Below, piece after piece: positions 35,894 to 43,152 of a stretch of 64,000 nucleotides of DNA (position 1 is its first letter; the number at the start of each line of letters is the position of its first letter). Both the position numbers and the translations under genes were made by a program. Source of the DNA: Trabulsiella odontotermitis (GTDB taxonomy: Bacteria; Pseudomonadota; Gammaproteobacteria; Enterobacterales; Enterobacteriaceae); NCBI RefSeq assembly GCF_030053895.1, contig NZ_CP125781.1, positions 1,612,001 through 1,676,000 of the forward strand. Reading direction: 5' to 3'. Under the pieces are notes generated by a model. It made no database searches. It was given only the letters and a program-made list of their open reading frames with translations, and was not told the origin of the DNA.

Positions 35894-36721
35894 TTACGCT
35901 TTAAAGTTACCGATGAAGGTTTCCACGGTTGCGCCGTCGAACTTCGACTCGAGCAGCGTACGGAACTCGAGCGCCATGTCCTCTTGCTGTGCTTCAAGTT
36001 GAACGATGCGCAGAACGAAGACCGGAGAATCACCCTTCAGCAGGCTATTGCGCAGACTGAAGCGACGCTCATTCAGACCTTCATAAGGGTTGAACTTGAA
36101 CTCGAACGCCACCGGCATGACGTCACGGCTACTGGCTTCGACTGATTGCATCAGCGACTGCTTGCCAGCGAAGTTTTCATCTTCGTGCGATGACTCCTGA
36201 ATCTGCTTGATGTTGACGCGGCGGACGGCCTGAGCTGCCTGTGAGATCGGCATGACATTACCTTCGGCATCGAACGCGGTCAGAAATTCTGACCAGTCTT
36301 CTAGCCACTCGGCGATCTCCTTCTGGCCCATGCGTCTGCCGTCAACGTCCAGCACGGCAACATAAGGCGAGGTTTTCTTCAGGGTGAGTGCGGCAACGTT
36401 GTCAGCGTGCCCCGGGCTGGTCAAATCTCCTATATTGAAGACAGAACGCGCGGTCATGTTGTCAGCGTCGATAAAGCAGCGCGATGGCATGATCTCGGTG
36501 GAATAACCCACTGAATAACGCACAAAGTCATCAATATGGCTGGTGGTCATGGCGCCGCGGAAGCGAAAGCGCACAAGATTAAAGCGCTCAAGGCTTTCAA
36601 CTGTGACACCTTCAGGGAGGGTGGCAGTCGGGCACGGCAATTTCTTGATCGGGTCGAGGTTGTAGCCGGAAAGAACCAGATCTTTAACTTGGCGGAAAGT
36701 TTCGCCGTCAATCTGAGACAT
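35894..36721 (-). CDS. yfdQ: YfdQ-like protein (DUF2303)
   Basis: 275 aa, near the length of E. coli YfdQ. Features: CPTATLPEGVTVESLERFN, FIDADNMTARSVFNIGDLTSPGHADNVAALTLKKTSPY, typical of DUF2303. The function is unknown; the family is confined to phages and prophages and travels with yfdP and yfdR, as here. AAGGA lies upstream of ATG 36721. Confidence 0.88.
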   Translation of the reverse strand: MSQIDGETFRQVKDLVLSGYNLDPIKKLPCPTATLPEGVTVESLERFNLVRFRFRGAMTTSHIDDFVRYSVGYSTEIMPSRCFIDADNMTARSVFNIGDLTSPGHADNVAALTLKKTSPYVAVLDVDGRRMGQKEIAEWLEDWSEFLTAFDAEGNVMPISQAAQAVRRVNIKQIQESSHEDENFAGKQSLMQSVEASSRDVMPVAFEFKFNPYEGLNERRFSLRNSLLKGDSPVFVLRIVQLEAQQEDMALEFRTLLESKFDGATVETFIGNFKA

Positions 36722-36776
36722 AATTAGTCCTTAATAAATGGTGATCAGGGTGGTGGCAGTGAATTGGTTCAGCGGT

Positions 36777-37148
36777 TCACTGAGCCGCTTTAAGCTTTCC
36801 GTCGACTGCTCCGGTGATACCGAACAGTTGCCCCTGGTCTTCCTGCAGGATCGTCAACTTACCGCCTTTATTAACCCACATCGGGGTTTCGGTGGTGTCT
36901 TCTTCTGTCGCTTTCCCGCGTGGGGTTGGGGTGCTGTAGTTCAGCTTGTGCTTGATCTTGACGCGTTTCTCCTCGACGGAGTTGCCCATACGCTCGATGT
37001 CAAAGGTGAGGACAACTTTGCCTTTGTTCCCGTTGTTCAGAACGCCAAGCGCGGTGGTATTCAACGCCGCCGCGATTTTGTTCATGAACACACCGGCGTC
37101 CAGTTCGCCCAGGAAATCGGGCACTACGGTCATGCGGTCGTTACTCAT
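36777..37148 (-). CDS. yfdP: YfdP-like phage protein
   Basis: 123 aa from ATG 37148 (GAGGGT upstream). MSNDRMTVVPDFLGELDAGVFMNKIAAALNTTALGVLNNG; beta-rich remainder with KGKVVLTFDIERMGNS. Same order (P-Q-R) as the CPS-53 prophage, which supports the name. Function unknown. It is the first clear protein gene downstream of the structured 0.9-kb leader. Confidence 0.75.
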   Translation of the reverse strand: MSNDRMTVVPDFLGELDAGVFMNKIAAALNTTALGVLNNGNKGKVVLTFDIERMGNSVEEKRVKIKHKLNYSTPTPRGKATEEDTTETPMWVNKGGKLTILQEDQGQLFGITGAVDGKLKAAQ

Positions 37149-37196
37149 GGTCTTACCCTCTGAAAGGCGGCTGCAACCGCCGGTTCGTTTCTCCAT

Positions 37197-38081
37197 ACAC
37201 AACAGAGAAGGGCACCCGCTGGTGGACCAGCCCGGGCGGATTGGGTTATGAACCCGTCACCTGGTGATGCCCTTTTCTGTTGTGTAAAAAGGGCGGTACC
37301 ATCGACTTCAAGGGAATGGACTGGTACCGCCAAGACTACACACAGCAATGTCGTACTACCTGGTATCACGGTCCTAAGGCGTGATTGGGTTGTGGCGCTG
37401 GGACTTGAACCCAGATAACGTCTGGCCAGCCGCATGAGATACCCTAGGTTATGATCCTTGGGTAGTGCTCAACTCCCCACACAAGGGGCGCTCTATCCAA
37501 TTGAGCTACATCCACAACGGGGAGGGCACTCATGCTTGTGACCTTATGCGCACTTAGTTCTTCAACCATAAATGCCCTATCCGTTGTGTGCTGACCTTCC
37601 AGCCAGCGCGGTTCGGATTTACGTTCTTACACATGCAAACGTATGACGAACTGGGATGAATCTATGACGGTTGTCTGCATCCCCAGTGGCAACCGAAAAC
37701 TTCCGCTCTCACATGGTGTGACGTTGTGACACCGGGTCGCTAACCCGCTTACTTCCTGCCGCTCTGTTTTGGTATTGGCCGCCAGTAACTACGGCCCAGC
37801 CGATTTACAGGTCTTTGCGTCGGCCGGCGTTGCAGCTCGCTCGAGCACATCACAACGGAAAGAGCATTCCGATCTTCAACCAACGCCCCGAGTTCTGCGT
37901 TTCGGCGCATCAAGTCGCGGCAGCTATCTCCGGGCACACGGGCTGACCCATTGATTCACCGTCATCCGCCAAGCGCTTGGGTTTCAGCAGTCATGTGGCG
38001 GGAATGCTCTTACCTGTTATGCCCTTAAAAGCTGGCGGTTGCCGCTAACGGAGTAGAACGGGCCGCCAGAAAGGGTCGCTG
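37197..38081 (-). ncRNA. Highly structured non-coding region, candidate large phage RNA / left-operon leader
   Basis: About 885 bp without a convincing gene. Inverted repeats seen: 37197-37214 with 37268-37285 (18 positions, one mismatch); 37292-37301 with 37322-37331 (10, perfect); 37365-37370 with 37380-37385; 37513-37528 with 37573-37588 (16, two mismatches); 37861-37870 with 38001-38010 (10, perfect, enclosing 130 nt); palindrome 37969-37980. A tRNA-like module lies at 37386-37518. The minus strand is presumed because the tRNA-like part and the downstream operon read that way. One GTG-initiated frame at 37749-37937 (62 codons, ...RDLMRRNAELGALVEDRN...) looks somewhat protein-like but lacks a ribosome site. 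Confidence 0.55.
37386..37518 (-). ncRNA. tRNA-like structure with an extra ~54-nt block
   Basis: Read on the minus strand: acceptor 5' strand GTTGTGG (37518-37512), D arm GCTC-AATTGGATA-GAGC, a CCCC/GGGG hairpin with loop TTGTGT, an extra block whose own stem TACCC-A-AGG / CCT-A-GGGTA carries the 7-nt loop ATCATAA, a T arm CTGGG-TTCAAGT-CCCAG (37414-37398), acceptor 3' strand CCACAAC (37395-37389) and CCA. A normal tRNA has ~22 nt between D and T arms; this has 75. Either GTG (His-like, with a G-1:C73-like pair) or CAT (Met-like loop) could be read as anticodon. It may be a tRNA mimic, a disrupted tRNA or a domain of a larger RNA. Confidence 0.55.
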
Positions 38082-38378
38082 TCAAACAATGCAGGTGGCT
38101 TCGGGCGGGGCACCGATGACTAATCGGCCCCCTACGGTATTAACTCTCAGCGCCGCGGGCTTAAGCGGCTCCGTTATTGCTGCTGAGTTTGAGCTGCTGG
38201 TAGTCACGCCAGCACCGCCACCCCTCCCGAAGACATCTGTAATCTGCCAGCCTTGCACCAAACAGGCTGTACCTGTAACGCTGGTCAGCGGAACGTTAAA
38301 ACAGACTTCTGCGCTTAATCTCATGCGGTGGATAGCCGCATTGTTTTTTCCAATCAGCAGGCTATTGCTGTAATCCAA
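38082..38378 (-). CDS. Possible small phage protein (98 aa), doubtful
   Basis: Open frame from a TTG at 38378 overlapping the upstream 66-aa gene by 17 nt; a second candidate start is ATG at codon 19 (MRLSAEVCFN). No clear ribosome site. The composition (TGTACLVQGWQ, GRGGGAG, LRVNTVGGRLVIG) is odd. The opposite strand is also open here, so this may be a shadow or non-coding. I recognise no family. Confidence 0.3.
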   Translation of the reverse strand: MDYSNSLLIGKNNAAIHRMRLSAEVCFNVPLTSVTGTACLVQGWQITDVFGRGGGAGVTTSSSNSAAITEPLKPAALRVNTVGGRLVIGAPPEATCIV

Positions 38379-38562
38379 AGGTGCGGCAGATAACAGAACG
38401 AAAGAGCCTGCAATCCTTCAGAGTCCACTCACACTGCTCAACAGAGATTGTTTTCTCTGCAGGTATTGATGGATCCCGATCCTGATTTATTGCTATGCCG
38501 CGTTTAGCAGCTTTTTCCATCCGTTCTACAGCCTCAAGAAGCTGCTGCGCTTTTACTTGCAA
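38362..38562 (-). CDS. Small phage early-left protein (66 aa)
   Basis: I start it at TTG 38562, five bases after GGAGG. Sequence QVKAQQLLEAVERMEKAAKRGIAIN, then EKTISVEQCEWTLKDCRLFRSVICRTFG. It is the first gene after the predicted pL promoter, the place of N or other early regulators. It has no arginine-rich N-terminal motif typical of N, so I do not assign it as an antiterminator. Confidence 0.6.
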   Translation of the reverse strand: MQVKAQQLLEAVERMEKAAKRGIAINQDRDPSIPAEKTISVEQCEWTLKDCRLFRSVICRTFGLQQ

Positions 38563-38654
38563 GGAAACCTCCAACCACTGTTAGCGAATCATCCGTTCAT
38601 TCGTATGCCACCGGCGGCTACTTCGTGGGCGTCCTGCCTGTTCGCTGTTGATGG

Positions 38655-38712
38655 AGTTACGATAATGTAGAATTGCGAATAACGCAAGTGTAATTTGCGA
38701 ATAACGCAATAT
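38655..38712 (-). promoter_or_regulatory. Predicted left promoter pL with two identical operators
   Basis: Two identical 15-bp palindromes TTGCGAATAACGCAA at 38673-38687 and 38695-38709, spaced 22 bp start to start. On the minus strand TTGCGT (38687-38682), a 17-bp spacer and TATCGT form a plausible -35/-10 pair, so the first operator covers the promoter. The same TTGCG...CGCAA pattern occurs between the repressor and cro genes. Confidence 0.8.
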
Positions 38713-38719
38713 GACGAGT

Positions 38720-38746
38720 AAAAAAAACCGCCAGTTAAGGCGGTTC
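38720..38746 (-). terminator. Terminator of the repressor gene
   Basis: AACCGCC / GGCGGTT hairpin, with eight A residues on the plus strand giving a U run on the minus transcript, 19 bp after the repressor stop. Confidence 0.88.
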
Positions 38747-38764
38747 TGGTTTGTGGGGGTTCTG

Positions 38765-39457
38765 TTAGCCGTGTCGTTTGAAAGCTTGAGATTGGCTGAT
38801 CATAACCTTTCCGAAAATGCAGAATCGTTCCTCGTTATTCTGCTCGATTGCCCATTCCCTATACTTCGGATTGTCAGAAATAACGAGCAGTTTGTCCGGT
38901 ATCATTTGTAGTCTTTTGACGTAAATTTTATCGTCAAAACCAAAAACATATATTCCATCACCATCAAAATTAGTGATTGAAATATCTACAAAAATCAAAT
39001 CGCCAGGCTCAATGGTGTCAGCCATGCTATCACCACGGACATTGATCACTTTCACGGCATCAGATGTTCTACCGCCAAACATAGAAACTGCGCGTTCGCT
39101 GTTGTACTCAATGGACCGGATTACATCAATAACATCACTGCTCTTAATGAATCCATTACCAGCACTCGCACTGATGTCGAGCATTTCTACTCTATACACC
39201 GAGTCCCCCTTTCCATGCTCTGAATTAATACTGTTTTTATATACAGTAGTTCCGTTTTCAAGAGGTGTAAAGAGTTCTGATACATCTATGCCTAACGCTT
39301 TTGCATAAGAAGCAAGTGATTGTTCAGTAAATGACTTTTGTTTGCCGGTTTCGAGGCGTGAGACATTAGCAGCATCAATGCCAATAGCATCAGCCAGCTC
39401 GGAAATTGTCATACCTTTTACAAGGCGAAGTTGTCTGATTCGGTTTCCTATATTCAT
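38765..39457 (-). CDS. CI-type phage repressor with S24 self-cleavage domain
   Basis: 230 aa. N-terminal HTH (IRQLRLVKGMTISELADAIGIDAANVSRLETGKQ), then an S24/LexA-like domain with cleavage-type site SASAG-N near residue 97, catalytic Ser in VRGDSMADTIEPGDLIFVD and Lys in DDKIYVKRL. It should bind the TTGCG...CGCAA operators and be inactivated by RecA during SOS, inducing the prophage. Confidence 0.93.
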   Translation of the reverse strand: MNIGNRIRQLRLVKGMTISELADAIGIDAANVSRLETGKQKSFTEQSLASYAKALGIDVSELFTPLENGTTVYKNSINSEHGKGDSVYRVEMLDISASAGNGFIKSSDVIDVIRSIEYNSERAVSMFGGRTSDAVKVINVRGDSMADTIEPGDLIFVDISITNFDGDGIYVFGFDDKIYVKRLQMIPDKLLVISDNPKYREWAIEQNNEERFCIFGKVMISQSQAFKRHG

Positions 39458-39477
39458 GCATCTATTACAAAGTGAAT

Positions 39478-39540
39478 TTGCGTGTTATGCAAAGGAACTT
39501 GCGCAAATTGTATATCCCCATTATCATGCGTAATACGCAA
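39478..39540. promoter_or_regulatory. Right operator region between repressor and cro
   Basis: Operator-like palindromes TTGCGTGTTATGCAA (39478-39492) and ATGCGTAATACGCAA (39526-39540), plus a half-site TTGCGCAA (39499-39506) between them. This gives the three-site arrangement expected for OR3-OR2-OR1, controlling pRM to the left and pR to the right. Confidence 0.8.
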
Positions 39541-39554
39541 TTATTGGAGGTAAT

Positions 39555-39779
39555 ATGCAATCACCGTTACGAACATTGCGCAAAACGCAAGGATTTACTC
39601 TTTCACAAGTTGCCTCAGCAGTAGCTATCGATCCTGCCAATTTAAGCAGGATTGAAAGAGGGCAACAGATCGCCTCACTCGATGTAACTGAGAGATTAGT
39701 TACGTTTTTTGCGGGACAAATCGATGAGCTCCAAATCCTCTACCCGCATAGATACGTGAAGCATACCGACGGGAAATAA
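39555..39779 (+). CDS. Cro-like repressor
   Basis: 74 aa, divergent from the CI-like gene, with GGAGG before the ATG. It is essentially one HTH (LRTLRKTQGFTLSQVASAVAIDPANLSRIERGQQ) similar to the repressor's own HTH, as expected for a Cro that shares its operators. Confidence 0.88.
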   Translation: MQSPLRTLRKTQGFTLSQVASAVAIDPANLSRIERGQQIASLDVTERLVTFFAGQIDELQILYPHRYVKHTDGK

Positions 39780-39810
39780 CAGACTAAACCACAGAAAGGA
39801 GGAGTAGGCC

Positions 39811-40362
39811 GTGGGTAATGAACCAGATTGGAAAGTTGAAAGGCAACCGGCTTGGCTGGTGGTGGCGATCAAGAAGACGATATCAAGTCTCCCTGGTGGC
39901 TATGACGAGGCAGCGGAATGGCTTGGTGTCTCGAAAGATGCCGTGTTTAACCGCCTGCGTACTGGTGGCGATCAGATCTTCCCGCTCGGGTGGGCAATTG
40001 TTCTTCAGCAGGCGAGCGGCACCAAGCATATCGCTGACGCCGTATCGCGCCAGTCCAACAGCGTAAACGTCCCGCTGGTGGATCTGGAAGACATCGAGAA
40101 CGGTGACATTAATCAGCGTCTGATGGAGGCAATCGAGTGGATCGGTGAGCACTCCAAATACCTGCGAATGGCGACCGCAGATGGCGTGATTAACGACACC
40201 GAGCGGGAGCAGATAGAAGCCAACAGCTACCAGGTGATGGCGAAATGGCAGGAGCATATTTCGTTGCTTTTCCGCATCTTCTGTGCGCCTGAAAAAGGTG
40301 ACGCCCGCGAGTGTGCAGCTCCGGGCGTCCTGGCGAACAACTCTTCGTGTATGGAGAAATAA
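39811..40362 (+). CDS. CII-like regulatory protein (YmfL-type)
   Basis: 183 aa from GTG 39811, 8 nt after AAAGGAGG. YDEAAEWLGVSKDAVFNRLRTGGDQIFPLGWAIVLQQASGTKHIADAVSR resembles the YmfL/CII family of lambdoid prophages; CII proteins activate repressor and int promoters after infection. It sits immediately after cro, the CII position. The C-terminal half is helical. Confidence 0.75.
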   Translation: MGNEPDWKVERQPAWLVVAIKKTISSLPGGYDEAAEWLGVSKDAVFNRLRTGGDQIFPLGWAIVLQQASGTKHIADAVSRQSNSVNVPLVDLEDIENGDINQRLMEAIEWIGEHSKYLRMATADGVINDTEREQIEANSYQVMAKWQEHISLLFRIFCAPEKGDARECAAPGVLANNSSCMEK

Positions 40363-40367
40363 TTCGC

Positions 40368-40544
40368 ATGAGCAATTTAATCTCAATTTCTCATCTACCG
40401 CAACTGCGGGTGATCCCGGTGCCAGGTCTGCCGTTGCAGTATGAGCGCATGGTACTCGGTCGGTGGGTTCCATGTAACCACAGTCGCGCTACCCGAATTG
40501 TGGGGGTGTTCAACCGGAGGGTCGCCTCATGGTTCAGCAAATAA
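40368..40544 (+). CDS. Small phage protein (58 aa)
   Basis: ATG 40368, MSNLISISHLPQLRVIPVPGLPLQYERMVLGRWVPCNHSRA. It starts 3 bp after the CII-like stop and overlaps the antirepressor by 16 nt, so it fits the rightward operon. Function unknown. Confidence 0.55.
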   Translation: MSNLISISHLPQLRVIPVPGLPLQYERMVLGRWVPCNHSRATRIVGVFNRRVASWFSK

Positions 40545-41242
40545 ACGGGATTGATGTGCCAGCGCCGGTACCCGCTTTGGTTCGCAGTCGCGTGACAATG
40601 AGCAGCCGCGAAATTGCCGAACTGACGGAAAAACAGCATGGACATGTCTGTCGGGATATCGAAGTCATGCTGGAGCAGTTAGGTGAGCGTCCGGAGGGGT
40701 ATATCCATATCTGGACACACCCCCAGAATAGTCGGCAATACCGGGAGTTTTGCCTCGACCGCGAGCACACAGAATGTCTGATTACTGGATACAGCGCAGT
40801 GCTACGCATGAAGGTTATCCGCCGACTTCACGAACTGGAAGAGCAGGGCAATGCCGTTCCTCAGACATTGCCGGAAGCGCTTCGCCTGGCAGCTGATATG
40901 GCAGAGCAGAATGTGGCTCTGGCCAATAAGGTGCAGCAGGACGCGACGAAAGTGGCGTTCGTCGAGCACTACGTGGAATCCGGCGGCGCCAAAAGCCTCC
41001 GGGAGACCGCGAAGATCCTCAACATGCCAGAAAAGGCCATGATCGAAGCGCTATTGCGCGACAAGGTTCTATTCCGTATGTCTGGCAATTTGCTGCCGCA
41101 TGCACTGCGTCAGAGGGAAGGGCTGTTTTCAGTCAAAACCGGCACATCAGACTTCGGTCACGCCTATACGCAAACGCGAGTTACCCCTCGTGGTGTCCAG
41201 TGGATTGCTGATCGTTACGCCTCTGAGCTGATGGGGGGCTGA
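40529..41242 (+). CDS. Phage antirepressor: Rha N-domain plus KilAC C-domain
   Basis: 237 aa. N-terminal Rha-type domain (MSSREIAELTEKQHGHVCRDIEVMLEQL...YREFCLDREHTECLITGYSAVLRMKVIRRL), then a KilAC domain (AKILNMPEKAMIEALLRDKVLFR...HAYTQTRVTPRGVQWIADRY). Such proteins interfere with phage repressors or regulate early genes. Confidence 0.88.
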   Translation: MVQQINGIDVPAPVPALVRSRVTMSSREIAELTEKQHGHVCRDIEVMLEQLGERPEGYIHIWTHPQNSRQYREFCLDREHTECLITGYSAVLRMKVIRRLHELEEQGNAVPQTLPEALRLAADMAEQNVALANKVQQDATKVAFVEHYVESGGAKSLRETAKILNMPEKAMIEALLRDKVLFRMSGNLLPHALRQREGLFSVKTGTSDFGHAYTQTRVTPRGVQWIADRYASELMGG

Positions 41243-41245
41243 CAA

Positions 41246-42223
41246 GTGAGCGCACTGATTCGTTTACTCGATCGACCTATCGCCTACAACCCGGCATTCG
41301 CGAAACTCAAAGCCGGAAAGGTGAAAGCAGGGCCAGTCGCTGCCGTGTTCCTGTCACAGCTAGTCTACTGGCACAACCGAATGGACGGCGGCTGGATGTA
41401 TAAGACCCAGGCCGACATTACCAGCGAGACGGCCTTGACCCGCGATGAGCAGGAGACCGCTCGAAAACGCCTGATAGTGCTTGGTGTGCTGGAAGAAGAT
41501 CGCCGCGGCGTTCCGGCAACAATGCACTACCGCATTAACACTGAAAGACTCGAAGCGCTGCTGGTGGAAGCGGCAGGACCGGAGAAGAAAGCGGGCAAGG
41601 ATAAAACCGTAACCAGATTGCGGAGTCTCCAGAATGTGGAAACGCCGCAATCTGGATTGGTGCAATCCCGCAAACTAGATTGCGGTGATGCCGCAAACAA
41701 GAATGTGGAAACACCGCAATCAAGAACGGGGGAAACCCACGAACAAGCCTGCGGAGATCCCGCAAACTTTCATACAGGAGATTACACAGAGAATACTCAG
41801 GAGATTACACAGGATATAAAACCCCTTTGTCCGGTTACGTCAGAACCAGATCCGGAAGTGGTCATTACCGATCAGGCCATTGATGTGTTGACGCACCTGA
41901 ACCGGGTGAGCGGCTCACGCTATCAGAAATCAAAAACGTCCCTCGAAAATATCCGTGCACGGATCCGGGAAGGTTACAGCGTTCATGAGCTGAAACTGGT
42001 TATCGACCTGAAGCATGAGCACTGGCATGAGAACGACGAGCAATACCAGTACATGCGCCCCGAGACGCTGTTCGGCCCGAAAAAGTTTGAGTCGTACCTC
42101 CAAAGTGCCACCCGATGGGATGCGAAGGGCAGACCGCCACGCTCCAGATGGGGTGACAGGAAGCCAGATGTCATGACGTTTGGCCCGGTTGACAAGACAA
42201 TTCCGAAGGGGTTCAGGGGATGA
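41246..42223 (+). CDS. Phage replication protein (O-like, phage_2220-type C-terminal domain)
   Basis: 325 aa from GTG 41246. The N-terminal ~100 residues form a winged-helix-like domain (GPVAAVFLSQLVYWHNRMDGGWMYKTQADI...TRDEQETARKRLIVLGVLEE), followed by a low-complexity linker and a C-terminal domain (VLTHLNRVSGSRYQKSKTSLENIRARIREGYSVHELKLVIDLK...PETLFGPKKFESYL). This arrangement is that of phage replication initiators. The DNA around 41625-41760 repeats GTGGAAAC(A/G)CCGCAATC-type sequence and may be the replication origin, as in lambda O. Confidence 0.8.
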   Translation: MSALIRLLDRPIAYNPAFAKLKAGKVKAGPVAAVFLSQLVYWHNRMDGGWMYKTQADITSETALTRDEQETARKRLIVLGVLEEDRRGVPATMHYRINTERLEALLVEAAGPEKKAGKDKTVTRLRSLQNVETPQSGLVQSRKLDCGDAANKNVETPQSRTGETHEQACGDPANFHTGDYTENTQEITQDIKPLCPVTSEPDPEVVITDQAIDVLTHLNRVSGSRYQKSKTSLENIRARIREGYSVHELKLVIDLKHEHWHENDEQYQYMRPETLFGPKKFESYLQSATRWDAKGRPPRSRWGDRKPDVMTFGPVDKTIPKGFRG

Positions 42224-43152
42224 GAGACTCAGAAGATTTTGACGAAATGGACGACGTAGCACTCGATCCGGAAGAACCGGAATCGCAGAAAAGCCCATAC
42301 GTTCAGGCGCTTGATGCACTGCGAGCGCAGTCGGTTCACTACCTGAAAGAGGTCGGCGATCAGTGGTGTTCGCCAGATTCGCTGTTTTGGGGTATTAACG
42401 CGATGTTCGGTCCGTTCGTGCTGGACCTGTTCGCTGCCGACGATAACGCTAAGTGCCCGGCGTGGTACACGGCAGAGATTAACGCGCTCACGCAGGACTG
42501 GTCAGCTGATCTGGCAGCACTAGGTGGTGCAGCATTCGCTAACCCGCCTTACAGCCGGTCACAGTACGACGGAAAGCAGGCGATAACAGGCATGCGAAAT
42601 ATCATGAACTACACCCGGGCGATGAGAGAGAAAGGTGGTCGTTACATCTTTTTCATCAAATCGGCGACGAGTGAAACGTGGTGGCCGGAAGATGCCGATC
42701 ATGTAGCTTTTATCCGCGGTCGCATCAGCTTCGATCTGCCGACGTGGTTCAATCCTGCTGATGAAAAACAAATACCGAGTGGCGCACGTTTTGCTGGTGC
42801 TATTGCTGTTTTCGATAAGACCTGGCGCGGCGCGGCATTCAGCTACGTCGACGCGGATGAACTGGAGGAGAAAGGCCGGGCGTTTATGGCGCTGGCACAA
42901 TTTGCTATTGGAAAGGTTCAAAAACCAGCGCCGATCACCGCCAGCCTGCCGGAAACAGAATCGCGCATCTGGCCTCTGGAGGTTGGGCTTTTATTCACGC
43001 AGGTGAATGGCACAGCAGATCTCAACGCCCAGCAGCAGAACAAGCTGAAAGCGAACATTAACCAGTTATGGCTCGAGCGCATGCCAGGCAGCGAGATCAT
43101 TACCATTGCTGGTGGTCTGGTCAGCAGCATGCAGGGGGCGACCAATGCGTGA
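42220..43152 (+). CDS. Phage DNA N-6-adenine methyltransferase (Dam family)
   Basis: 310 aa. QWCSPDSLFWGINAMFGPFVLDLFAADDNAKCPAWYT...FANPPYSR is the phage Dam-type methyltransferase with catalytic NPPY. The N-terminal ~25 residues are very acidic. The C-terminal ~90 residues are an extra region outside the core. It overlaps the next methyltransferase by 8 nt. Confidence 0.9.
   Translation: MRDSEDFDEMDDVALDPEEPESQKSPYVQALDALRAQSVHYLKEVGDQWCSPDSLFWGINAMFGPFVLDLFAADDNAKCPAWYTAEINALTQDWSADLAALGGAAFANPPYSRSQYDGKQAITGMRNIMNYTRAMREKGGRYIFFIKSATSETWWPEDADHVAFIRGRISFDLPTWFNPADEKQIPSGARFAGAIAVFDKTWRGAAFSYVDADELEEKGRAFMALAQFAIGKVQKPAPITASLPETESRIWPLEVGLLFTQVNGTADLNAQQQNKLKANINQLWLERMPGSEIITIAGGLVSSMQGATNA

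Noticed and set aside
37749..37937. 62-codon GTG frame (minus) inside the structured region
   Set aside because: The middle (RDLMRRNAELGALVEDRN) looks somewhat protein-like, but there is no ribosome site and the 10-bp long-range stem lies within it. Noted as uncertain, not called.
37181..38100. CRISPR array
   Set aside because: The repeated CACAAC/AGGGCA motifs are inverted, unevenly spaced and imperfect; there are no regular spacers or cas genes.
38089..38373. 94-codon plus-strand frame opposite the doubtful 98-aa frame
   Set aside because: Neither strand has a ribosome site; the plus strand would run against the presumed left-operon transcription.
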